A DNA stretch of 64,000 nucleotides from JAIUNP01 sp020161975 (lineage in GTDB: Bacteria; Pseudomonadota; Alphaproteobacteria; Rhizobiales; Beijerinckiaceae), in contig DAIOGK010000016.1 in assembly GCA_036745275.1 (NCBI GenBank), forward strand, positions 1 to 64,000, in the 5' to 3' direction. Below are positions 8,069 through 16,051 of this stretch, one piece after another (positions within the stretch are counted from its first letter, which is position 1; each line of letters starts with the position of its first letter). The position numbers and the translations under genes were made by a program. The notes beneath the pieces are model-generated. The model was not told the DNA's origin, made no database searches, and saw only the letters and a list, made by a program, of their open reading frames with translations.

Positions 8069-8662
8069 ATGAAGTCCAGGAGCGCAGCCCACACGCAGAC
8101 CCGGGACCGCGGGTCCCCACCTCCGAACGCTCCGGATCACAGCCCGGACATGTCCGGGAAGAAGGTCGATGTTCTCGAGGTCATGGAAATCGCGATTTCG
8201 GTCTTCGCTCTCGGTCTGGCGGTTGTCCTCGTCGTGCTCGGCGTCGTCTTGAGATACTCGATCGGGTTTTCCAATCCGGTGTTTGAAGAGATCACGCGAT
8301 ACGCCATCATTTGGGGCATGTTCGCAGCGTCCAGCCGGCTGATGCGGCACAACGGACATATCACCATCGACGTCCTTCTCGTGCGCCTTCCAAGGGCCTG
8401 GCAAGCCGCCTTGCGCACGATGGCGATGCTGGCCGGAACGTTCTTCTGCGGTCTGCTGGTGGTCTACGGCGCGCAACTCGTCCTTCAGTCCTACACTCTG
8501 GGCGCGACGTCCCAGTCGTCGCTGCGCGTGCCGATGTGGCTGCCTCAACTGGCGGTCCCCCTCGGCGGGGCAACGCTGCTGGTCCGGTTCCTGCAGGAGC
8601 TGGCGAGACAGCTGTGCGACCTGCGCCTGGCGGTGACCGGCGAGCCGGAGGGGGGCGAATGA
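8069..8662 (+). CDS. TRAP transporter small permease (DctQ family)
   Basis: 197 residues with four predicted membrane helices: VMEIAISVFALGLAVVLVVL near residue 40, then FEEITRYAIIWGMFAASSRL, a third in TMAMLAGTFFCGLLVVYGA and a fourth around MWLPQLAVPLGGATLLV. The E-x3-Y segment of helix 2 and the PMWL motif are DctQ hallmarks. The start at ATG 8069 is supported by GCGGAGGACAAGA; a shorter start at 8150 would drop a hydrophilic 27-residue tail. It overlaps the dctM start by 4 bases. Confidence 0.85.
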   Translation: MKSRSAAHTQTRDRGSPPPNAPDHSPDMSGKKVDVLEVMEIAISVFALGLAVVLVVLGVVLRYSIGFSNPVFEEITRYAIIWGMFAASSRLMRHNGHITIDVLLVRLPRAWQAALRTMAMLAGTFFCGLLVVYGAQLVLQSYTLGATSQSSLRVPMWLPQLAVPLGGATLLVRFLQELARQLCDLRLAVTGEPEGGE

Positions 8663-9930
8663 TGTCCGCCTGGTACCCGGTTCTGGGACTGTTGCTTCTG
8701 CTACTGGCTGGGCTACCGATCGCCTTTGCCCTGCCGCTTGTCGGATTGGCGATGCTCTACACGGTGTTCGGCCCGACGGCGGTCTTTTCCGTGCCCCAAA
8801 CCATGTTCGGAGCGCTGGACAGTTTCACCCTTTTGTCCATTCCGTTCTTCATCCTGGCGGCAGATATCCTGATTGCCGCGGGGATCGCCAGACATATGGT
8901 CATCGCGGTCGAAAAGCTCATCGGCCACTATCGCGGAGGGCTCGCGACCGTGGCGGTCGTGGCTTGCGCCTTTTTCGCATCAATCTCCGGGTCGTCTGCC
9001 GCCACGGCGATTGCCGTCGGCTCGGTCCTGCTGCCGGAAATGGTCCGCCAGGGGTACGATCCCAAGTATTCCGCTGGTCTGATCGCCGTCGCGGGGGGGC
9101 TTGGCATTCTCATCCCACCCTCGATCCCGATGATCGTCTACGGCAGCGTTGCCGAACAGTCCGTCGGGAAACTGTTCATCGCGGGGCTGACACCGGGGAT
9201 CCTGTACACGATCGCCCTTGTACTGGCCGCGATCATCGTTCTGGGGCGCGGACACAAGACCGTCGAGGCCGCCTCCTGGGACGAGCGGCGGGAAGCGCTC
9301 AGGAAATCTGTCTGGGTGCTTTTCTTGCCGATCATCATCGCGGGGCTCATCTATGGCGGCATCGCGACGCCGACCGAAACCGCCGGGGTCGCGGTCATCT
9401 ACGCGTTATTTCTCGCGGTCGTCGTGTACCGCGGGCTGCGGCCGCGGCAGGTCCTGGACGTCCTCGCCAAGTCGGCCGGGTCAAGCGCCATGATCATGAT
9501 GATCATCGCTGGGGCGCATGTCTTCTCCTACGGGTTGACCATTCTCCGCATTCCCCAGGGCATTACGGAAAACATCCTGACCGGGGTAACCTCCCAGATC
9601 CTGTTCCTGTTTTTGGTGAATATCGTGCTGCTGGTGATGGGGATGTTCCTCGACATCATTTCGATCCTGCTGATCACCTCGCCAATTTTCATTCCGATCT
9701 TGGTCCATCTCGGGATCGATCCGATCTATTTTGCGGTGATCTTCGTGATCAACATGGAGCTGGCGTTGATCACGCCCCCCCTGGGTCTCCACCTGTTCAT
9801 CATGAGCGGGATATCGAGGCTTCCGATCTCCAGGGTCCTGCAGGGCGTCCTGCCATTTGCTTTCGTCGGTCTCGTGATTCTCGCGGTCGTCGTCATGTTC
9901 CCGGTCCTGAGCCTGTGGCTGGTCCGATAG
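8659..9930 (+). CDS. TRAP transporter large permease (DctM family)
   Basis: About 423 residues with a dozen hydrophobic helices. Typical DctM signatures are visible: SIPFFILAADILIAAGIARH, the loop FFASISGSSAATAIAVGSVL, GLGILIPPSIPMIVYGSVAE with the conserved proline-rich helix-break, and the C-terminal INMELALITPPLGLHLFIM. Two ATGs are adjacent (8659, 8662); either gives ATGA-type coupling with dctQ. DctM is the Na+-driven elevator subunit. It ends the cassette: the next sequence is an IS6 fragment. Confidence 0.88.
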   Translation: MMSAWYPVLGLLLLLLAGLPIAFALPLVGLAMLYTVFGPTAVFSVPQTMFGALDSFTLLSIPFFILAADILIAAGIARHMVIAVEKLIGHYRGGLATVAVVACAFFASISGSSAATAIAVGSVLLPEMVRQGYDPKYSAGLIAVAGGLGILIPPSIPMIVYGSVAEQSVGKLFIAGLTPGILYTIALVLAAIIVLGRGHKTVEAASWDERREALRKSVWVLFLPIIIAGLIYGGIATPTETAGVAVIYALFLAVVVYRGLRPRQVLDVLAKSAGSSAMIMMIIAGAHVFSYGLTILRIPQGITENILTGVTSQILFLFLVNIVLLVMGMFLDIISILLITSPIFIPILVHLGIDPIYFAVIFVINMELALITPPLGLHLFIMSGISRLPISRVLQGVLPFAFVGLVILAVVVMFPVLSLWLVR

Positions 9931-9995
9931 CCATCCGGTGCTATGTCAGACAATCTCGGTTTGAGGCGTGCCACGGCGCTCGTTTGCGTCCGGCC

Positions 9996-10109
9996 ATGAC
10001 CAACCCCAACCCGTTCAAGGGCTTCCGCAGCAGCCCCGAGGTCATCCGGCTGGGGGAGATGACGTACATCCGATTTTCGCTGTTGCTCCGGAACGTCGAG
10101 GACCTACTG
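9996..10109 (+). pseudogene. 5' fragment of an IS6-family transposase
   Basis: From ATG 9996 the frame reads NPFKGFRSSPEVIRLGEMTY then IRFSLLLRNVEDLL, the recognisable opening of IS6-type (IS26-like) transposases, whose intact copies continue with FERGI and the DDE domain. After 38 codons the match stops and the frame runs into unrelated sequence (to 10238). The rest of the transposase and both inverted ends are not seen. It lies 66 bp after dctM. Confidence 0.68.
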
Positions 10110-10431
10110 CAACCTGTTGTCCAGATGGTCAGGTGGTGCCATCCGGGATTCCAATTCAATGCGCCTTTATATAAATCAACAAGTTACGAAGCGGAGAACG
10201 TTCGACCCCAGTTCCGTTTGCTTCGCCATTTATTTTAAGTAAGTCGTTGTATTTGTTGACTTACCACGACCATCACTGGCCATTAACCGCCATTTTTGCC
10301 CCACATCCTGTATCGGATTGCAGCGTGTGTTCGCGCATGGCTTCGGACATGAATATCGCGGCTTTGGGCTGCGATTGGGCTGTGTGCGGCTCTTGAACGG
10401 CGTCGATCTGCTGACGGCGGTTTAGCGCCCG
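10110..10431. other. Non-coding stretch of the accessory region, no gene recognised
   Basis: About 320 bp, more AT-rich than its surroundings near 10155-10280. I see no ribosome site with a convincing frame, no tRNA and no clear inverted repeat. It probably represents deletion debris at the right side of the IS6 fragment. Confidence 0.5.
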
Positions 10432-11031
10432 CTACCCTGCCGGCACGATCCAGCCTGCAAAGTCTCCATAGCGAGACATCTCGATTGCGCCGTCGCCCAG
10501 TTCGGTGATGGCGAGCGGGCGCTGGATGCCGGCAAGGGCGATTTCCTTGGTCACGATGTCATCGCCCGGCACGGCGGCCTGCAGCTTGCCGGCGAGCGTC
10601 AGGCGGGCATTGACGACGCCTTCGTATCCGGCGGGCGGCACACATTTGTCGACGATGATCAGCGCCCCGCCTGGTCGCATCAGCTGGCGCAACCTGCTGA
10701 CGAACACGCCGCGCGCCGCCACAGGCATGAACATCAGCGTCAGGAACAGGATCGCGACATCGAAGGGTTCATAGGCAAAATCGAGCGCATCGCCCTCGTG
10801 GACCTCGCCGGGCGCCTGATAGGCCTCGATCATGTTCGGCGCGCATTCGATGGCCATGAGCCGGGCCTCGCGCTCCTCCAGCGTGGCGGCAATCGCGCGG
10901 CCGACATTGCCGGTGGAGGCGCCGATATCATAGACCAGCCCGCGTTGGGGAATGTAGTGGCGGGCGATCAGGGCCGAGCACCACGGGGAAGGTGACGCCG
11001 GCCGCAGCAGGAGTTTTGCAACGTCTTGTTT
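10432..11031 (-). pseudogene. Class I SAM-dependent methyltransferase relic without a start codon
   Basis: The minus-strand frame is open from an in-frame stop at 11032-11034 down to 10432. It encodes a clear SAM-binding motif I (LVYDIGASTGNVGRAIAATL), the acidic strand-2 end (LMAIECAPNMIEAY), GDALDFAY and the motif IV/post-I region FDVAILFLTLMFM, then LRQLMRPGGALIIVDKCVPP. The first in-frame ATG (10857) lies after motif I, and no ATG, GTG or TTG occurs in frame upstream, so the N-terminus has been lost. Identity beyond a general, CmoA-like/phage-type methyltransferase is not recognisable. It marks the right border of the accessory region. Confidence 0.7.
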
Positions 11032-11066
11032 TTACGGCGAAATATGAAACATTAATGCCGCTTCCA

Positions 11067-11090
11067 AACTTTCGTCTCGCCACGAAAGTT
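11067..11090. repeat. Perfect 9-bp inverted repeat
   Basis: AACTTTCGT (11067-11075) and ACGAAAGTT (11082-11090) flank a six-base loop in an AT-rich stretch between the methyltransferase relic and the kinase gene. There is no T-run directly after it on either strand, so a terminator role is doubtful; it could be a protein-binding dyad or a leftover mobile-element end. Confidence 0.4.
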
Positions 11091-11200
11091 CATTCTTCGA
11101 TCTTTATTTGCCCTAATCCCCGCCATTCTGCCTATGGTTCTGATATTCAATGGCGTTTTTCGGTCGCTACAGCGCTCACTCTGTCCAGATTATCGCGTCA

Positions 11201-11857
11201 TTAAATGACTGGACTAAGCACCTCGGCTGGCCAGCGCACCAGCCGGTCGGCGTGAATGCGGGTTTTATCAATAAAATACGCATTCTTCTCGTCCGAATGC
11301 AGCACCCAATTGCGGGCGGCGTCCTCGCTGCGGCCGAAATGCCGGTGGCGGTCAATCAGGCGGCGCACCCGCACCTCCGCCGCGATGTCGATAAACCAGC
11401 ACAGGTTGAGCAAGGGGCGCACACCGGCCCAGGCGCCATCTGCCAGAAGGTAATTGCCCTCGGTGATGATCAGCCGATGGCCGGGCAGCACGGGAATCGC
11501 ATTGGCGATCGGCTCCTCGATCTCTCGGCGGAACAGCGGCGCATAGACCGTTTCCGCCGCGCCGGCAGCGCGGATCCGAGCGAGGAGGGCGGTGAACCCT
11601 GCCGCATCGAAGGTGTCTGGCGCGCCTTTGCGATCCGCGCGACCAAGGCGTGCAAGTTCTATATTGGCGAGATGGAACCCATCCATCGGCACCACCACGG
11701 CATCTGTGCCGAAGGCGTCGGCCAGCGCCGTTGCCAGTGAAGATTTGCCGGCGCCGGGTGTGCCAGCCAGACCGAGGAGGACGCGGGGGCTTTGCGCCAG
11801 CGCGGCGCGGATCTCATCCAGCCATGCGGCGGGGATTGCGGAGGCAGGAGCGTTCAT
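11201..11857 (-). CDS. P-loop nucleoside/sugar kinase-like protein (PRK/CoaA-type fold)
   Basis: 218 residues. It has a Walker A loop (GLAGTPGAGKSSLATALA, residues ~28-45), the PMDGFHLANIELARLG block typical of the uridine kinase/phosphoribulokinase/pantothenate kinase group (YggC/FrcK-like), IITEGNYLLADGAWAGV, and the Arg-rich lid VRRLIDRHRHFGRSEDAA. Proteins of this type phosphorylate small hydroxylated substrates; which one cannot be told. ATG 11857 is used; GTG 11866 in frame would add three residues. It is divergent from the gamma-glutamylcyclotransferase gene, the two starts being only 35 bp apart, so the promoters must overlap the coding ends. Confidence 0.8.
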   Translation of the reverse strand: MNAPASAIPAAWLDEIRAALAQSPRVLLGLAGTPGAGKSSLATALADAFGTDAVVVPMDGFHLANIELARLGRADRKGAPDTFDAAGFTALLARIRAAGAAETVYAPLFRREIEEPIANAIPVLPGHRLIITEGNYLLADGAWAGVRPLLNLCWFIDIAAEVRVRRLIDRHRHFGRSEDAARNWVLHSDEKNAYFIDKTRIHADRLVRWPAEVLSPVI

Positions 11858-11892
11858 GGCACTCACTCTGCCAAAGCAAGCGAGCGAACGCC

Positions 11893-12390
11893 ATGCCTCT
11901 TTATTTCGCCTACGGCTCGAACATGAACATCGAAGCCATGAAGGCCCGCTGCCCGGCTAGCGCGGTCATCGGAACGGCGCGGCTGGCACGGCATCGCTTC
12001 GTGATCAATCAGGACGGCTATGCGACTTTGGTGCGCGACCCGAAAGAGACAGTGCACGGGCTTCTGTTTGATCTCGCCTTCAGCGATGTGCCGGCCCTCG
12101 ATCGTTATGAGGGGCTGGCCCGCGGGCTCTACAGGAAAGTGATCCAGCCGGTGCTGACGGCGGAAGGGCCGCGCAAGGCGCTGATCTACATCGGGCGCAG
12201 CGCGCTGCCGGGCCAGCCAAAGCCCGGTTATCTCGACGAGGTTCTGAAGGCTGCGCGGGCGGCGCACCTTCCGGCGCCCTACATCGCAAAAATCGCGCAG
12301 ACGGGGCAGGCGGCGCGGCCCACCCCGCAAGCCTCGCCGCGAAAGGTCGCGACCGGCATCGGCGTTGCGGGGGATCCGAGGCGGCGGTGA
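11893..12390 (+). CDS. Gamma-glutamylcyclotransferase family protein (AIG2-like)
   Basis: 165 residues starting with the family signature YFAYGSNMNIEAMKARCP, which forms the glutamyl-binding loop. The catalytic glutamate is expected in LDRYEGLARGLYRK. These enzymes release 5-oxoproline from gamma-glutamyl compounds. The C-terminal ~35 residues are Pro/Ala-rich and basic, outside the conserved fold. The start ATG 11893 gives the canonical N-terminus. It converges on the GH25 gene with only 29 bp between the stops. Confidence 0.85.
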   Translation: MPLYFAYGSNMNIEAMKARCPASAVIGTARLARHRFVINQDGYATLVRDPKETVHGLLFDLAFSDVPALDRYEGLARGLYRKVIQPVLTAEGPRKALIYIGRSALPGQPKPGYLDEVLKAARAAHLPAPYIAKIAQTGQAARPTPQASPRKVATGIGVAGDPRRR

Positions 12391-12419
12391 ACAGCCGCCT
12401 GGACTGAACACTCAATCCA

Positions 12420-13226
12420 CTACCTGTTGGAAATGCTCATCGCCCGACCGGAGATGAACTGCTGCCACTCGCGCTCGCCGCCATAGAAGGCGTTGCGGTC
12501 GACATTGCCGGAAATGCCCGGGACGCGGCCCGTGGTGGTGAACTGCCAGAAGCCCCAGTCCCGCCCGCGATACCGCGCCGAAGGTTCGTTTGCGGTCGAG
12601 CGGATCCAGTAGACATAATCGTTAAGCTCGCCTTCCAGAACTTCCTCGTGGAAGGGGATATCCGTGTAGATCACCGGGCGCTTGCCGGTGTGGCGCTCAA
12701 GTTCGGTCAGCATCAGGCGGATTTTTTCCAGCGCCTGATCCTTGGAAATGCGCTTCGGGCAGGTCTTGGAATGGCTGTTCCATTCGACATCGAGCACCGG
12801 CGGCAGCGCATCCGGCTCATTGGGAATGTGCTGGGTGAACCAGACGACCTGTTCATGGGCGGGTCGGCACCAGTAAACGAAATGGTAGGCGCCGCGCGGC
12901 ACGCCGGCGGCCCTGGCGCCGTTCCAGTTATCGAGAAACTTCGGGTCGATATGGTCGCCGCCCTCGGTCGCCTTGATATAGACGAAGCGGGTGCCCGCGC
13001 CGCGCACGGCCTGCCAGTCGATGTTGCCCTGCCAGCGGGAGATGTCGATTCCCTGAATCGGCATCCGCGTCGCGCGCTCCACCAGCGGATGGGGCTTCAC
13101 ATCACCCTTCGCCGGATAACGCGTGAACTGGTCCTGCAAGGAGCAGGAGGACAGGGCGGCGGCGGCAAGAATGGCGGCGGCCAGTCGGAAACGCAGCCCG
13201 GTCCGCTTGGTCTTTCGTTTGGTCAT
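12420..13226 (-). CDS. GH25 lysozyme-like lipoprotein
   Basis: 268 residues. After a basic N-terminus (MTKRKTKR) a hydrophobic segment ends in a lipobox (ALSSC), so the protein is probably an outer- or inner-membrane lipoprotein. The GH25 muramidase barrel follows: QGIDISRWQGNIDW, FVYIKATEGGDHID, YHFVYWC, PVLDVEWNSHSKTC with the catalytic Asp-x-Glu pair, and FWQFTTTGRVPGI near the end. It cleaves the MurNAc-GlcNAc bond of peptidoglycan. ATG 13226 was chosen over further upstream frames because it directly precedes the signal. The gene is 49 bp downstream of mgtE on the same strand. Confidence 0.88.
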   Translation of the reverse strand: MTKRKTKRTGLRFRLAAAILAAAALSSCSLQDQFTRYPAKGDVKPHPLVERATRMPIQGIDISRWQGNIDWQAVRGAGTRFVYIKATEGGDHIDPKFLDNWNGARAAGVPRGAYHFVYWCRPAHEQVVWFTQHIPNEPDALPPVLDVEWNSHSKTCPKRISKDQALEKIRLMLTELERHTGKRPVIYTDIPFHEEVLEGELNDYVYWIRSTANEPSARYRGRDWGFWQFTTTGRVPGISGNVDRNAFYGGEREWQQFISGRAMSISNR

Positions 13227-13275
13227 GATGCCGAAAATGCCACCAAATCTGTTAATCAACCGGTAAGGCACAGGG

Positions 13276-14682
13276 TTAAGCGAGGCCAAACCACAGGGTT
13301 GCCGTGCCCAGAAACGCGAGAAACCCCACGATATCCGTGACTGTGGTGACAAAAGGGCCGGAAGATACGGCGGGGTCGGCGCCGAACCGGTCCAGAATGA
13401 TCGGAATCACGACCCCGGCAAGCGCAGCGGCAATCAGCACCACCTGCATGGCAATGCCGATCACAATTCCGAGATCCGGGCTCTTGAACCAGAGCGCCGC
13501 GAGGCAACCCACCACCACCGCAAACGCCGCGCCATTGAGAAAACCGACGCGTATTTCACGCCAGATTGCCCTGAAGGCGTTCACAGTCGTCAGTTCGCGC
13601 GTGGCGATGGCGCGAACGGTCACGGTCATGGCCTGCGTACCGGCGTTGCCACCCATGCTGGCGACAATGGGGGCCAGGACGGCCAGCGCGACCATTTTCG
13701 AGATTTCGCCCTCGAACCCCTTGATCACCGAAGATGCCAGAAACGCCGTGAGCATATTGGCGAACAGCCAGGTGAAGCGGCCGCGCATGATCGAGAATAC
13801 GGGGTCGGAGGCCTCTTCGTCCGCCTTGACGCCGGCCATCGCGCGGATGTCCTCATCCGCTTCCCGCTCGATCACGTCCACGATATCGTCGAAGGTCAGA
13901 ACGCCGACGATCCGCTCGTCCGCATCGACGACAGGGATCGTGACGAGGTTATAGCGCTTGAAGATGTCAGCCACATCTTCCTGATCGTCATTGACTGAAA
14001 CCTGATGTTCTTCAGGCTCCATCAGGTCGCTGATCTTGGTCGGGCGTTTGGCGCGCAGCATCGCGTCAAGGCCGACGCCGCCCACCACCTTTTGATCGGC
14101 ATCGACGACGAAGACCTGGTAGAAGCGCTCAGGCAGGTCCGCCGTGTCGCGCATGAAGTCGATGGTCTGGCCCACAGTCCAGAACGGCGGCACCGCGATG
14201 AAATCGGCCTGCATCAGGCGGCCGGCGGATTCCTGCGGATAATCAAGGCTGCGTTCGAGTGTATCGCGCTCTTCGGCGGGCAGCTTGGCGAGAACCTCTT
14301 CCTGATCGGCCTGATCGAGGTCTTCGAGGATGTAGACCGCATCGTCCGATTCGAGGTCGCGCACACCCTCGGCGATCGCCTCGTTCGGCACTTCTTCGAG
14401 GATTTCCTCGCGAACCGCGTCATCCACTTCGGTAAGCGCGGTAAAGTCGAAGTCGCGGCCCATCAGCGCGATGAGGCGCGGGCGATCCTCGCTTTCGAGC
14501 GCCTCGATCAGTTCACCAAGGTCGGATTCGTGCAGATCGCCGGCCAGCGCCATGAGTTCTGCGCGATTGTCATTGGCAATCGCAGCATGGACCTCTGCGA
14601 CAAAACTCGCGCGCAGGTTGCCGTCCTCGTCGCGGAGGTCGTCACCGGCGGCAGCCGAGCTGGTAGCTGTGGTGGCGTTCAT
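13276..14682 (-). CDS. mgtE: Magnesium transporter MgtE
   Basis: 468 residues. The N-terminal superhelical domain (~30-150) contains LAGDLHESDLGELIEALESE and repeated L-x2-LDQADQEEVLAKLPAEER. A CBS pair follows (~155-280; VGGVGLDAMLRAKRPTKISD, VVDADERIVGVLTFDDIVDV), then five hydrophobic helices including MVALAVLAPIVASMGGNAGT with the conserved NAGTQAMTV of the Mg2+ channel. ATG 14682 starts the conserved protein. MgtE is a homodimeric Mg2+ channel of the inner membrane gated by Mg2+ bound at the N/CBS interface. It is divergent from the polysaccharide deacetylase gene across about 73 bp. Confidence 0.93.
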   Translation of the reverse strand: MNATTATSSAAAGDDLRDEDGNLRASFVAEVHAAIANDNRAELMALAGDLHESDLGELIEALESEDRPRLIALMGRDFDFTALTEVDDAVREEILEEVPNEAIAEGVRDLESDDAVYILEDLDQADQEEVLAKLPAEERDTLERSLDYPQESAGRLMQADFIAVPPFWTVGQTIDFMRDTADLPERFYQVFVVDADQKVVGGVGLDAMLRAKRPTKISDLMEPEEHQVSVNDDQEDVADIFKRYNLVTIPVVDADERIVGVLTFDDIVDVIEREADEDIRAMAGVKADEEASDPVFSIMRGRFTWLFANMLTAFLASSVIKGFEGEISKMVALAVLAPIVASMGGNAGTQAMTVTVRAIATRELTTVNAFRAIWREIRVGFLNGAAFAVVVGCLAALWFKSPDLGIVIGIAMQVVLIAAALAGVVIPIILDRFGADPAVSSGPFVTTVTDIVGFLAFLGTATLWFGLA

Positions 14683-14755
14683 GGCAATTTCCGCGTTGCA
14701 GCGAGATCGGGCTAGCTCTAGTTTCCGCCCGTTGGCATGGCAACCGGACAGAACG

Positions 14756-15499
14756 ATGAAACGCTTACGTGGCCTTGTTTTTTTTGCTGCTGTCCTTGGG
14801 TTTTCGTCAGCCGTTGCCGCCCAGTGTGGCCCTGATGCGCTTGGCACGTCCCGAACGCTGACGGTGAATACGGCCGGCGGACCGAAGTTTGGCACCAAAC
14901 ATTATCCCGCCACGCTCGACCTTGCCGACCGCGAACTTGTGCTGACCTTCGATGATGGTCCGGCCAGCGGCACGACGCCGCGCGTGCTCGAAGCGCTGGC
15001 GCGCGAATGCGTGAAGGCAACCTTCTTTCTGATCGGCCGCAATGCTGCTGGCCTGCCGCAGCTCGTCGCCCGCACGGCGCGCGAGGGGCATTCCATCGCC
15101 AATCACACGCAAAATCACCCCTGGACCATCGACAAGCTCAGCTACGAGCGCGGACTTGGTGAAATTGACACCGGCGCGGCCTCGATCCGGGCGGCGCTGG
15201 GTGGGGCGGGGCGGCTGGCGCCGTTCGTGCGCTTTCCAGGGTTTGTCGAAACGCCGGCGCTCTTGTCGGAACTGGCACGGCGCAATGTCGCGACCTTCGG
15301 CGCCGATCTCTGGGCCAGCGATTGGGACCCCATGACGCCGGACGTGCAACTCCGACAAGTGCTGGCCCGTGTCGAGAAAGCGCGGCGGGGAATCGTTCTC
15401 TTCCACGATACGCGCGAACAGACGGCGGCGATGCTTCCCGCCTTCCTGCGCGAGTTGAAGCGCCGGGGCTATCGCATCGTCCATGTCGTCGGTGCCTGA
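14756..15499 (+). CDS. Secreted polysaccharide deacetylase (NodB homology, CE4)
   Basis: 247 residues with a Sec signal (MKRLRGLVFFAAVLGFSSAV, cut after VAA). CE4 motifs are present: LVLTFDDGPASGT (motif 1, catalytic base and metal Asp), GHSIANHTQNHP (motif 2, HxxxH variant), FVRFPGF (motif 3) and GIVLFHD (motif 5). Activity would be metal-dependent removal of N-acetyl groups from a GlcNAc polymer or peptidoglycan in the periplasm. The ATG at 14756 is preferred because upstream in-frame sequence is antisense to mgtE. Confidence 0.88.
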   Translation: MKRLRGLVFFAAVLGFSSAVAAQCGPDALGTSRTLTVNTAGGPKFGTKHYPATLDLADRELVLTFDDGPASGTTPRVLEALARECVKATFFLIGRNAAGLPQLVARTAREGHSIANHTQNHPWTIDKLSYERGLGEIDTGAASIRAALGGAGRLAPFVRFPGFVETPALLSELARRNVATFGADLWASDWDPMTPDVQLRQVLARVEKARRGIVLFHDTREQTAAMLPAFLRELKRRGYRIVHVVGA

Positions 15500-15503
15500 A
15501 ACG

Positions 15504-15528
15504 AAAAAAGCGACCCCCCGGGGGTCGC
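15504..15528 (-). terminator. Rho-independent terminator of tRNA-Leu
   Basis: A GCGACCCC/GGGGTCGC stem at 15510-15528 is followed on the minus strand by six T (15509-15504). It lies 26 bp beyond the tRNA 3' end and also sits just after the stop of the convergent deacetylase gene. Confidence 0.75.
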
Positions 15529-15553
15529 CTCTTCACGTCATCGTACCGATGAT

Positions 15554-15638
15554 TGGTGCGGCCAAGAGGACTCGAACCTCCACGGGTCTCCCCACTAGCA
15601 CCTCAAGCTAGCGCGTCTACCAATTCCGCCATGGCCGC
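15554..15638 (-). tRNA. tRNA-Leu (GAG)
   Basis: 85 nt including an encoded CCA. The acceptor stem pairs GCGGCCA with TGGCCGC. The D-arm region is GAATTGGTAGACGC. The anticodon stem CTAGC/GCTAG encloses TTGAGGT, giving anticodon GAG. A long variable arm and the T-loop GGTTCGAGTCC follow. Class II architecture fits tRNA-Leu. Confidence 0.95.
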
Positions 15639-15678
15639 GCGGCAGGACCTGTGAAGACAGCCCCGAACCGAGGGCAGC

Positions 15679-15707
15679 TGACTAACAAACGCTTTGCGCG
15701 CTGACAA
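15679..15707 (-). promoter_or_regulatory. Possible promoter of tRNA-Leu
   Basis: On the minus strand TTGTCA (15707-15702) and TAGTCA (15684-15679) are 17 bp apart, about 40 bp ahead of the tRNA. The -35 is good and the -10 is weak. Confidence 0.3.
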
Positions 15708-15733
15708 GCCCCGGATCACGGAATATCTGGGAT

Positions 15734-15991
15734 TTATGCAGCGAGGGGCGGGGCGACCGATTCATCGGTCAAAATCGCCTCAATCTTGACGGTCAACCGC
15801 CCTTCTGGAACCGAGATCAGCCGCCCGCGCGCTATCGGCAGGGTACCGACACAGACAATCACACGCTCGCCATCCGCGTCACCGAGCGGTAGACGCGCGC
15901 CTCGGCCAAAGCCCAGAAAGACATCCAGTGGGAAACGCGCGCTGCCCAGCACAACGGAAACAGACACTGAAACCTTGTCCACGCCGGACAT
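15734..15991 (-). CDS. Small SPOA (FliM/FliN C-terminal) domain protein, orphan
   Basis: 85 residues that are almost entirely one SPOA domain: VSVSVVLGSARFPLDVFLGF, then GRGARLPLGDADGERVIVCV and LPIARGRLISVPEGRLTVKI. FliN itself has an N-terminal extension of ~50 residues that is missing here. No flagellar or type III secretion genes are in the window, so this is an isolated copy near tRNA-Leu. In flagellated alphaproteobacteria it could contribute to the C-ring; otherwise its role is unknown. The start codon ATG 15991 is 60 bp from divergent lipB. The gene ends AAPPLAA-like with no extra domain. Confidence 0.7.
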   Translation of the reverse strand: MSGVDKVSVSVSVVLGSARFPLDVFLGFGRGARLPLGDADGERVIVCVGTLPIARGRLISVPEGRLTVKIEAILTDESVAPPLAA

Positions 15992-16051
15992 CCATGGTTC
16001 TCCTCAACACTGGATCAGAAGTGCCACGGGCTAGCTCAACGTTCGGTTAAA

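Noticed and set aside
15554..15638. tRNA-Leu as an integration site for an island
   Set aside because: No duplicated tRNA 3' end or integrase is found near it, and the genes on both sides are core genes.
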